DNA of 9,708 bases. Origin: DASXBA01 sp046729895 (GTDB taxonomy: Bacteria; Actinomycetota; Thermoleophilia; Solirubrobacterales; Thermoleophilaceae). The stretch covers positions 1 to 9,708 of the forward strand of contig JBKPHP010000187.1 of the NCBI GenBank assembly GCA_046729895.1, in the 5' to 3' direction. The notes under the pieces were generated by a model. The model did not search any database, was not told the DNA's origin, and was given only the letters and a program-made list of their open reading frames with translations. A program made the position numbers and the translations under genes. This document shows positions 1 to 5,942 of this stretch, in pieces. The first letter of the stretch is position 1. Each line of letters begins with the position of its first letter.

Positions 1-950
1 AGGGCGTCGCCCCCGTGCCCGTAGGCGATCACCTGCCGCTGGAAGATCTCTTCGACCCCTATGTCATTCGCCACCGCGGTCAGGATCGCCGGGTCCTCGG
101 TGAGGTCGATCGCCCGCCGGGGGGGCCAGCCCTGGGGCGCGCGGCGGAAGTCCGCCACGGCGTCCATGGAGTCCGTCGCCGAGCCGCCGTTCCCGAGCGC
201 GAGGAGCTTGCCGCCGGCGTCGAGCGCATGGCGCACGTCCGAGGCCGCGGCCGCCAGCGTCTCCCTCCCCTCCGAGAGCGTCTGCTCGCGCAGGGCGCCG
301 ACCTCCTCGGCCTTCATGACCACCGAACGACGCACGTCCTCCACTACCGAATCGAGGTCGTGCTCGCTCTCGGCCAGGAAGGGGTAGAGGAAGCTCGAGC
401 GCCCGGTGTCGTGCGTCTTGCGTGCCTCGCGCCCTTCGAGCAGCCCGCGGTGCTCGAAGAACACGTGCACGAGCTCCCAGAGCACGTGATAGGTGGTCTC
501 GGCCAGCTCCTGGCGGACGAAGGGATCCTCCGCCGGCGGTACGAGCGTCACGGTGAGGCACCCACGCGCCTCCGCCAGGCCGAGCGCGTCCGCCTCCTCG
601 CCTCCCTCCTCGAACGCGATGACGATGTCATCCGGCTCCACAACCAGCTCGGCCTGGGCCACGAGCGGGCCACCCTCGCCCGCCAGCCCGATCGCCGGCA
701 GCGCCCGCTTACCGACGATGACGGGGTGGACGAACTCGACCGCCACGTGGCGGGCGTCGGAGCGCGCCTGCGGCGAGTGGCCCAGGGCCACCAGCCGGCC
801 TCCCTTCGCGAACCGCTCCGCCATCCGATGGCATAGGCGGGCAAGGCGCTCGGCCTCGGCATCGAAGTACCGCCTGTTGGCCGATGTCCGCCGCTCCAGG
901 AGCTCGTCGAGCCGCGTCGAGCGCGTGTCCGAAGCGGCGGTGCGCGTCAT
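1..950 (-). CDS. Tandem SIS-domain protein, GmhA-like (C-terminus cut by window edge)
   Basis: The frame starts at an ATG overlapping the hypB stop and runs open to the left edge, giving 316 residues without a stop. It has two sugar-isomerase (SIS) halves. The first, about 24 to 190, has GRLVALGHSPQARSDARHVA and EPDDIVIAFEEGG in place of the usual GNGGS and STSG loops. The second, from about 220, is close to phosphoheptose isomerase GmhA: LLALGNGGSATDSMDAVADF (GNGGS at 253-257), then AIDLTEDPAILTAVANDIG and EEIFQRQVIAYG. Residues that match the GmhA metal and catalytic His/Glu are changed to Asp263 and Asp267 in the second half, while DARHVAVEF in the first half keeps His68 and Glu72. Its role in hydrogenase maturation is unknown; I recall SIS or sedoheptulose-phosphate isomerase annotations beside hypB in actinobacterial loci. 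True isomerase activity is doubtful. Confidence 0.85.
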   Translation of the reverse strand, partial: MTRTAASDTRSTRLDELLERRTSANRRYFDAEAERLARLCHRMAERFAKGGRLVALGHSPQARSDARHVAVEFVHPVIVGKRALPAIGLAGEGGPLVAQAELVVEPDDIVIAFEEGGEEADALGLAEARGCLTVTLVPPAEDPFVRQELAETTYHVLWELVHVFFEHRGLLEGREARKTHDTGRSSFLYPFLAESEHDLDSVVEDVRRSVVMKAEEVGALREQTLSEGRETLAAAASDVRHALDAGGKLLALGNGGSATDSMDAVADFRRAPQGWPPRRAIDLTEDPAILTAVANDIGVEEIFQRQVIAYGHGGDA

Positions 951-1630
951 GCCCGCGCCGGCTCCGGCGCCGCGACGCGCTTGAGCCAATCCCGGAAGGC
1001 CCCGACGTTTTCGCCGGTGCGGGCGCTGACCAGCATGTGCTCGACGCCCGGGTGCACCGTGTCGAGGTTGTCGAAGAAGCGCTCGAGGTCGAAGTCGAGA
1101 TGGGGAAGCAGGTCCGTCTTGTTCATCACCACGAGCTCGCAGGTGCGGAACATCAGCGGGTACTTCAGCGGCTTGTCCTCGCCCTCGGTGACCGAGCAGA
1201 CCATCGCACGCGCGTCCTCGCCGACGCGAAACTCCGCGGGGCACACGAGATTGCCGACGTTCTCGATCACGAGCAGGTCGATGTCGCCGAGTGGCAGCTC
1301 GGGGATCGCCGAGCGGACCATGTTCGCGTCGAGATGGCACTCGCCCCCGAAGCCGGGGTCCGTGTTGATCTGGGCGACCGGCACGTGGAGGACCGAGAGC
1401 CGATCGGCGTCCAGGGAGCCCCTCACGTCGCCCTCCAGCACGCCCACCCTCGGCTCGCCGGCTCCGTCCGCCAGCACGCGCTCGAGCAACGTCGTCTTTC
1501 CGGCCCCCGGGGCGCTCATGAGGTTGACGACCTTCACGGAGTCGCGGTCGAAGTCGGCGCGGTTCGCACGGGCGATGGTGTTGTTGGCGTCGAGGGCGTC
1601 CTCGACGACCTTGACCTTGGTCCGGTGCAT
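947..1630 (-). CDS. hypB: HypB, hydrogenase nickel incorporation GTPase
   Basis: HypB is the SIMIBI-class GTPase that works with HypA to load nickel into the large subunit. In the 227 residues the Walker A motif is SAPGAGKTT (39-47), the switch and base-recognition elements include EGDVRG and MNKTDLLP (169-176), and the metal site at the dimer interface is kept as Cys98-His99 (GECHLDA) and Cys130 (NLVCPAEF). The His-rich N-terminal stretch and the N-terminal CxxCGC nickel site found in some HypB proteins are absent. The start is taken at the ATG three bases after the microprotein stop because it gives the usual N-terminus (VKVVEDALDANNTIARANR); its Shine-Dalgarno is weak, so coupling is likely. 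Its TGA overlaps the ATG of the SIS gene (ATGA). Confidence 0.96.
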   Translation of the reverse strand: MHRTKVKVVEDALDANNTIARANRADFDRDSVKVVNLMSAPGAGKTTLLERVLADGAGEPRVGVLEGDVRGSLDADRLSVLHVPVAQINTDPGFGGECHLDANMVRSAIPELPLGDIDLLVIENVGNLVCPAEFRVGEDARAMVCSVTEGEDKPLKYPLMFRTCELVVMNKTDLLPHLDFDLERFFDNLDTVHPGVEHMLVSARTGENVGAFRDWLKRVAAPEPARA

Positions 1631-1633
1631 CGC

Positions 1634-1735
1634 CTACATCTGCCTGATCTTCATGTACCGCTTGAGCTCGGGCGCCGAGGCGGCCCCTCCGGCAGCGACC
1701 GCGGCAGCCAGCAGCAGCAATCCGATCCGCTTCAT
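1634..1735 (-). CDS. DUF6893-like 33-residue hydrophobic microprotein
   Basis: This very short frame sits between the protease gene and hypB. The product starts MKRIGLLLLAAAVAAGGAAS, giving two basic residues and then about 17 uninterrupted small or hydrophobic residues (4 to 21). It ends with the basic tail ELKRYMKIRQM. The closing pattern, Arg-Tyr-hydrophobic-Lys-hydrophobic-Arg-x-Met, fits the DUF6893 microproteins I know from actinobacterial hydrogenase loci. The hydrophobic segment could be a single membrane helix; a signal peptide with an Ala-Ser-Ala cleavage site is less likely because only 12 residues would remain. Its ATG overlaps the protease TGA (ATGA), it has a strong AGGAGG, and hypB starts three bases after its stop. 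The function is unknown; a membrane contact for the hydrogenase complex is inference. Confidence 0.8.
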   Translation of the reverse strand: MKRIGLLLLAAAVAAGGAASAPELKRYMKIRQM

Positions 1736-2517
1736 GACCCTCGTACCTCCTCGATCAGTTTCTCCACCATGCGGGCGGCCTCGCCGACCGCGGCCCGGAC
1801 GGGCTCGCTCAGCTCCGCCACCACCTCCTCCTCGGCCCCGGTCATCCGCGTCGCGGGCTCGCAGCCCACCAGCAGGACGCGGGGCAGCGGGCCCCCCAGC
1901 GCCCGAGCCAGCGACAGGACCTTCACAGGATCCATGCCGTGCGCCTCGGGCGCGACCGGCTCGTCGTCGCCGAGCTCGGCCTCGATCACGTAGAGCGTGC
2001 CGGGCGACTGACCCCGCGGGATGGCGTCGATCAACACGACGACGTCGTAATCCTGGAGGGCGTAGGCCAGGTCCATCCCCCGGATCCCGAAGTCCTCCAC
2101 ATGCACGCCGGCGGGCAGCTCGCTCCGAAGGAGCCGGCCGGCGACCTCCACACCGAAGCCGTCATCGCCCATGAAGACGTTGCCGATGCCGGCGACCAGG
2201 ACGCTCCGGCCCGCGGCCCCCCGCTGGGCGATCGGCTCGACCTCGTCCGGCGAGAAGAAGAAGCGGTGGCCGATCTGCCGCTCCTCGCCGAGGTCGCGGC
2301 CGGGGTCGTCCTCGATCGTGACCGCCAGCTGCACGGTCCCATCCATACCCTGAACCAGCTCTTCGACGACCGCCGTGCGGCCGGCCAGCGCGACGTCGAA
2401 CACGTCTCCGCCCGGCCGCGGCTTGAGGCGCACCCGGCTGCGCCTTCGAATCTCCACGTCGCCCACCGTCACCGCGTCGGGTGCCGGGCGCTCCAGCTCC
2501 TCCCAGGAGCCCTTCAC
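1732..2517 (-). CDS. Hydrogenase maturation protease (M52) with N-terminal extension
   Basis: This is the endopeptidase that cuts the C-terminal tail of HhyL once nickel is in place. The C-terminal part, from about residue 104 of 261, is a HycI/HybD-type domain: VLVAGIGNVFMGDDGFG, then VVLIDAIPRG, then EAHGMDP. Asp119, Asp164 and His193 align with the three nickel-sensing ligands of HybD (Glu, Asp, His). Classical members have about 160 residues; here roughly 100 more precede the domain. That extension reads as beta-rich (VEIRRRSRVRLKPRPGG, DVALAGRTAVVEELVQ) and ends in HRFFFSPDEVEPI. The GTG start overlaps the preceding stop (GTGA), and its own TGA overlaps the ATG of the 33-residue gene (ATGA). 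The protease assignment is secure; the extension's role is unknown. It is likely specific for HhyL because it is encoded in the same operon. Confidence 0.93.
   Translation of the reverse strand: MKGSWEELERPAPDAVTVGDVEIRRRSRVRLKPRPGGDVFDVALAGRTAVVEELVQGMDGTVQLAVTIEDDPGRDLGEERQIGHRFFFSPDEVEPIAQRGAAGRSVLVAGIGNVFMGDDGFGVEVAGRLLRSELPAGVHVEDFGIRGMDLAYALQDYDVVVLIDAIPRGQSPGTLYVIEAELGDDEPVAPEAHGMDPVKVLSLARALGGPLPRVLLVGCEPATRMTGAEEEVVAELSEPVRAAVGEAARMVEKLIEEVRGS
1746..1751 (-). promoter_or_regulatory. Ribosome binding site of the 33-residue microprotein gene
   Basis: On the minus strand this is AGGAGG (within GAGGAGG), ten bases before the ATG, with a second purine run GAGGG nearer to it. So strong a site at a 4-base gene overlap favours real translation of the very short frame. 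Confidence 0.65.
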
Positions 2518-3497
2518 GACCGTCGCTCCATTCCGAACTCGCGGATGGCGCCGTGCAGCCTCATCAGCTCCTCCGGCGACAGCGCTTCGGTGCGCTCCAG
2601 GATCTCCCGCGCGCGCGGGTCGGAATCGCGCATCTCGCGCTTCTCCTCGTCGGTCAGGGACAGGATGTTGAGGATCAGCAGCTGGTCGATCTCGCCGCCG
2701 TCGAAAAGGTCGCCCGGGCTCTCGGGCGCGACCTCGGGATAGTCCGAGAGGATGATCGGCGAGCAGAGCAGCGTGCTCCGGTCGCCCTCCTCGCCCACCA
2801 GGACGGGCCAGCTGCCCCGGTTCTCGCAGCGCGCGGCGAGCTCCCGCAAGTCGGCGGGCGGATCGGTGAGCGAGACGAACTCAGCGCTGCGGGCGTGAAG
2901 CACGGCGTGCGTGGAGCAAAAGGTCTGCCGGAGCGCGTCCTCGCGGCTGGCGCCGTCCCACGGCGTCGAGTTCCGGATCCGGACCGTGAGCTCGTGGACT
3001 CCGCCCCGGGGAGCCGCCGCTTCCACCTCGATCCTGCCCCGCAGCGACCGCCAGGTCCGCTCGACCGCGCCCCCGTCAAGCCGCTCCTGCCGGCCACCGG
3101 CCGGCACGTCGATCTCGACCCGGCGCGGCTCATATCCGAGCTCGCCGACCCGTAGCCCGCTGGCGGAAAGCTCCCGTTCCGTGGCCTCATCCCAGCTCAC
3201 GTGCCGCTCGCCGCCGACCTCGAGCTCCTCAACGGGCTCCCCGCCGGGCCCGACGACCTGCCTGGTCACGACGTGGAGGAAGCGGACGTGCACGTCGAGC
3301 GCCGCCTCCGGACCGCCACGAAGCAGGCACTGCGTCTGCATGGCGGACGGATCGTCGGGGTGGGCGCGGCTGTGCGCCTCGGGATACACGCCGCCGAAGG
3401 TCCAGCGGCGCTGGTTCTTCAGCGCCGACCGCCGGTAGGGCCAGAGCACGTAGCCCTCGTAGAGCACGGCGTCCGCGATGCGCCTGACCGCGTCCAC
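2514..3497 (-). CDS. Conserved hypothetical protein of the hydrogenase locus (327 residues)
   Basis: I do not know a named domain for this protein. It begins with a striking aromatic and basic segment, VLYEGYVLWPYRRSALKNQ then RWTFGGVYPEAH. A long middle of mixed beta character follows, with ELTVRIRNSTPWDG near residue 180 and LRQTFCSTHAVLHA. The C-terminal part has LLCSPIILSDYPEVAPES, GEIDQLLILNILSLTDEE and a charged helical end (REMRDSDPRAREILERTE) with possible coiled-coil character. It has no signal peptide or membrane helix. The GTG start follows the DUF6084 stop by three bases and puts the conserved-looking aromatic segment close to the N-terminus. Its stop overlaps the protease start by four bases (GTGA). 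Proximity suggests a role in large-subunit maturation or complex assembly; this is inference. Confidence 0.82.
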   Translation of the reverse strand: MDAVRRIADAVLYEGYVLWPYRRSALKNQRRWTFGGVYPEAHSRAHPDDPSAMQTQCLLRGGPEAALDVHVRFLHVVTRQVVGPGGEPVEELEVGGERHVSWDEATERELSASGLRVGELGYEPRRVEIDVPAGGRQERLDGGAVERTWRSLRGRIEVEAAAPRGGVHELTVRIRNSTPWDGASREDALRQTFCSTHAVLHARSAEFVSLTDPPADLRELAARCENRGSWPVLVGEEGDRSTLLCSPIILSDYPEVAPESPGDLFDGGEIDQLLILNILSLTDEEKREMRDSDPRAREILERTEALSPEELMRLHGAIREFGMERRS

Positions 3498-3500
3498 CGG

Positions 3501-4172
3501 CTAGCTCTCTCGGAGCAGCTCGTCCACTACTTCATTCCAGCTGTTCAGTCCGTTCCGCGACCTGTACAGCTGGAGCCGGTCGAAGGCCTGGGTGCTGAGG
3601 CGGAGCCAGGTGTCGCCCGGGAAGTGGCGCTCCATCGTCTCCCTCCACACCGACACCGGAAGCCGGTACTCGGCCTCCCGGTCCCACGCGATCTGGGCGG
3701 TCTGCAGCATCCCGCCCTCGCCCGCGTAGAAGACCGTCCCGCTGAACAGCAGCTCGAGCGGCACCTCGCCGTCGCGGAGCGCGTGCAGGTAGCGGGAGGC
3801 GACGACCTCGAAGTCGTAGGTGCACGGCACCAGCAGGTCGACGTCCGTGCCGCCGGTGAAGGGCGGCACGACCTGGGTGTGACGCGTCCAGGGCAGCGTG
3901 CGAAGCGTCGTTCCCCAGCGCTCGGGCTGCCCGAACAGCTCGAACAGCCGCTCCTCCGCGGCCTTGTCGTAGCGGCGCCGTCGCGCCGCGATCTGCACCT
4001 GAGTCTGCAGCAGGATCGAGCGAACGTCGCGGTCGCCCTCGGCCTCGATCCTCAGTCCGAACCGCAGGGTGGGAACGGCCGCGTACTGGAGCGCGCTCGC
4101 GTCCTTCACGCTGAAGGCCAGCTCCGGCACGGAGCCGGCCCGGGCGATCGGGCTCGGGGAAGCCGCCGCCAT
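3501..4172 (-). CDS. DUF6084 family protein, hydrogenase accessory
   Basis: This 223-residue protein is of unknown function; the family is known to me from actinobacterial group 1h hydrogenase loci. After a short variable N-terminus, the conserved body begins at PELAFSVKDA. It contains AAVPTLRFGLRIE, the basic block AARRRRYDKAAEERLFELFG, WTRHTQVVPPFTG, DLLVPCTYDFEVVASRYL, PLELLFSGTVFY and LPVSVWRETMERHFPGDTWL. The alternating hydrophobic pattern suggests mostly beta structure in the middle and helices at the end. Only one Cys (in LVPCTYD) is present, so a metal cluster is unlikely. No signal peptide or membrane helix is seen. It starts three bases after the 68-residue gene and is followed three bases later by the GTG of the 327-residue gene. 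The sequence supports family membership, not a function. Confidence 0.85.
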   Translation of the reverse strand: MAAASPSPIARAGSVPELAFSVKDASALQYAAVPTLRFGLRIEAEGDRDVRSILLQTQVQIAARRRRYDKAAEERLFELFGQPERWGTTLRTLPWTRHTQVVPPFTGGTDVDLLVPCTYDFEVVASRYLHALRDGEVPLELLFSGTVFYAGEGGMLQTAQIAWDREAEYRLPVSVWRETMERHFPGDTWLRLSTQAFDRLQLYRSRNGLNSWNEVVDELLRES

Positions 4173-4175
4173 CTG

Positions 4176-4382
4176 CTACGCGGGCGGCAGGTTCGGCATG
4201 CTCGGGTCGATGGGGTTGCGCGCCTCGGGGTTCACGCCGGTGGAGCGCTCCGCGGTGACCGTCCCGTCCGGCTGGTGTCCGGCCTGCTTCTCGTAGTTCC
4301 CCCTGGAGTTCCCGGACTTGATGCCCTTGACGTGCGCGGGCATGTCAGGGGGAGGCCCCTCGCCCACCTTGACGTTCGCCAT
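4176..4382 (-). CDS. Small 68-residue hypothetical protein of the hydrogenase locus
   Basis: I do not recognise a named family. The product is hydrophilic, rich in Gly, Pro and Asn, has no Cys, no signal peptide and no membrane segment, and is probably disordered. The C-terminal half holds AERSTGVNPEARNPIDPSMP, with closely repeated Asn-Pro and Asp-Pro pairs, ending in NLPPA. It is judged real because a strong AAAGGAG precedes the ATG, because it fits with one base after the DUF5947 stop and three bases before the DUF6084 start, and because no other frame explains the interval. I recall unnamed proteins of this kind in streptomycete hydrogenase loci, but could not verify this. A short binding partner or assembly factor for hydrogenase is only a guess. 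Confidence 0.75.
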   Translation of the reverse strand: MANVKVGEGPPPDMPAHVKGIKSGNSRGNYEKQAGHQPDGTVTAERSTGVNPEARNPIDPSMPNLPPA

Positions 4383-4383
4383 C

Positions 4384-5070
4384 TCAGCTCCTTTCGGTCG
4401 CCGTGGCGACCTTCGCTTGTCTCGGCCGGGAGCTCCGCTCCACTTCGTCGAAGAAGCGTCCGATTTCCTCCCATACCCGCTTGCCGCCCGTGAAGCCCCT
4501 CCAGTTGGTCCGGATCAGGCCCACCAGCCGGTAGCACTCGTCGATCGGCACGAGGAAGTACTGGCGCGCGCCGCGTGACCGGTTGACGAGCAGCGCCTCG
4601 GTGTCGGGCTGAAGCTCGCGGAGCACGGGATTGGCCTGCTCGAGCTCGGTCCATGCCTCGAGCCCCAAAAGCGACTCGGTGGGTCCCATCGGGCTCGGGT
4701 AGAAGGCCCGGACGCGCTCCCCGCCAGGCGAGTCCGTTCCCTCTTCAGAGGACGAGCGAAAGAAGAAGGCCATCTCCACAGGAATGCGCAGGTCGTCCCA
4801 CGTCGCCTCGTCGAGCTGGAAGTCCACCAGCCGATAGGAGCCGTCGGGGATCAGCCGCCAGTGGCCGCCGCCCGCCGCGGGTCGGTCGAACAGAAGCGAG
4901 CAGGGGCGGCAGGCGCAGCTCACCTGCCGCGTCTCGAGGTCCAGGAGGTGTCGGTGCCCCGGTGGGATCGGCTCGCCGCACAGGTCGCAGCGCTCCTCCA
5001 CCGCCTGCGGCTCGCTCGCTGGCCGCTGGGCCACGCGCTGCAGCCGCGACGAGCTGAGCGCCCCGCTCAC
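4384..5070 (-). CDS. DUF5947 family protein, hydrogenase accessory
   Basis: This 228-residue protein is of unknown function and belongs to a family I know from actinobacterial hydrogenase loci. The N-terminal part has a Cys cluster, CDLCGEPIPPGHRH (Cys28, Cys31, His39, His41) followed by CACRPC (Cys52, Cys54, Cys57), which looks like a zinc- or iron-binding finger. The rest, from about residue 68, is mixed alpha/beta with RIPVEMAFFF, AFYPSPMGPTESLLGLEAW and a basic, aromatic C-terminal region (LIRTNWRGFTGGKRVWEEI). No signal peptide or membrane segment is seen. It starts at a GTG that overlaps the hhyE stop by four bases (GTGA), with GGGAG upstream inside hhyE, so it is coupled to it. A role in assembly or electron transfer beside HhyE is inference from position alone. 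Confidence 0.85.
   Translation of the reverse strand: MSGALSSSRLQRVAQRPASEPQAVEERCDLCGEPIPPGHRHLLDLETRQVSCACRPCSLLFDRPAAGGGHWRLIPDGSYRLVDFQLDEATWDDLRIPVEMAFFFRSSSEEGTDSPGGERVRAFYPSPMGPTESLLGLEAWTELEQANPVLRELQPDTEALLVNRSRGARQYFLVPIDECYRLVGLIRTNWRGFTGGKRVWEEIGRFFDEVERSSRPRQAKVATATERS
4388..4394 (-). promoter_or_regulatory. Ribosome binding site of the 68-residue gene
   Basis: The minus-strand sequence AAAGGAG lies five bases before the ATG and within the last codons of the DUF5947 gene. It is one of the best Shine-Dalgarno matches in the window and is good evidence that the short frame after it is translated. Confidence 0.65.
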
Positions 5071-5930
5071 GCGGGCGCTCCCAGCGCGACCTTGAGTCCC
5101 CCGTTCTCGTCGTCCAGCAGCGGCACGGGCTCGAGCTGCAGCTCGGCGCCGTCCGGGGACCGACCGGCCCGGCGTACGTCATAACGCCGCGCGCATCCCG
5201 GGCAAGCGAGAAGGTCCTCCCGAAGCTCCGCCTCGGCCAGCGACTCGCCGCAGGCGGGGCAGCTCGGACGGTAGGCGTACAGGCTCCCCGTCAGCCTCAG
5301 GAACAGGAGCGGCTCCCCCTCGACGTCCCTGAGGACGGACTGCCCGCTCGTGAGCTCGGGCCTCTCCATCGTCGTCCAGGCCGCCTCGCCGCGCCGCTGC
5401 CGCAGCCCGTCCGAGACCTCCAGCTGCAGGAGCGGCGAGGTCTCCTCCACGACTCCCTCCGCCTCGACCTCCTCGATGTCGGGGGCCGCCTTCTGGATGG
5501 CGTCCTCGATGGCGAGCTTGAGTGTCGCCGTCGACGAGGGGCAGCCGCTGCAGCTCCCATCTAGTCGCAGCCGCACCACCCCGTCCTCGATCCCGAGCAG
5601 CTCCACGTTCCCGCCGTGGGACTCGAGGTAGGGGCGCACCTCACCGAGCGCGCCGCGCACGCGCTCCTCCAGAGGGACCGGGTGCAGGTCATGGAGCAGG
5701 AGCAGGTGGGAGACGAGCTCGTCCTCCGCCATCGCCTCGGCCAGCTCGCCGTCGGCATCGCGCTCGGCGAGCTGCGACACGATCCGCTCCAGCCCCGCGC
5801 CGTAGAGCTCGACGAGCGCCTGCACCACCTCGGTCGCCCTCTCCCGCGCCACCGGGTCGTCGAGCGACTCCACGGCCTCGAGCAGGCTCTCGAGCTTCGC
5901 GACCCGGTCCCGCGCTTCGGCGTCCTGCAC
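5067..5930 (-). CDS. hhyE: HhyE-like NifU/Rieske-like iron-sulfur protein
   Basis: The product has 287 residues in three parts. Residues 1 to about 85 are a helical, acidic N-terminal region. About 88 to 158 are a NifU C-terminal-type domain (RPYLESHGGNVELLGIEDG, then Cys127-x2-Cys130 in SCSGCPSS) that can bind a [4Fe-4S] cluster. About 185 to 280 resemble a Rieske fold, with LYAYRPSCPACGESL then LACPGCARRYDV. In the last domain the usual Cys-x-His and Cys-x2-His are replaced by Cys224-x2-Cys227 and Cys243-x2-Cys246, so it cannot hold a canonical Rieske cluster; an all-Cys iron or zinc site is more likely. The position directly after hhyL matches hhyE of mycobacteria, a proposed electron relay from hydrogenase to the respiratory chain. 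A scaffold role in cluster assembly is the alternative. The start is GTG. Confidence 0.85.
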   Translation of the reverse strand: MQDAEARDRVAKLESLLEAVESLDDPVARERATEVVQALVELYGAGLERIVSQLAERDADGELAEAMAEDELVSHLLLLHDLHPVPLEERVRGALGEVRPYLESHGGNVELLGIEDGVVRLRLDGSCSGCPSSTATLKLAIEDAIQKAAPDIEEVEAEGVVEETSPLLQLEVSDGLRQRRGEAAWTTMERPELTSGQSVLRDVEGEPLLFLRLTGSLYAYRPSCPACGESLAEAELREDLLACPGCARRYDVRRAGRSPDGAELQLEPVPLLDDENGGLKVALGAPA

Positions 5931-5936
5931 CGCGCG

Positions 5937-5942
5937 CTCCTC
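5937..5942 (-). promoter_or_regulatory. Ribosome binding site of the hhyE-like gene
   Basis: On the minus strand this is GAGGAG overlapping the hhyL stop codon (TGAGGAG), six bases before a GTG. It supports that GTG as the start and couples translation to hhyL. Confidence 0.65.

Noticed and set aside
548..862. Frameshift or split gene in the region left of hypB
   Set aside because: Shorter frames there are shadows. The frame starting at the ATG at 950 stays open to the left edge and reads as a continuous two-domain SIS protein.
884..1993. Plus-strand open frame opposite hypB, the microprotein gene and part of the protease gene
   Set aside because: It crosses three convincing minus-strand genes and has no recognisable domain.
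5130..5380. Canonical Rieske [2Fe-2S] site in the HhyE-like protein
   Set aside because: The expected Cys-x-His and Cys-x2-His pairs are Cys-x2-Cys and Cys-x2-Cys; only a Rieske-like fold can be suggested.
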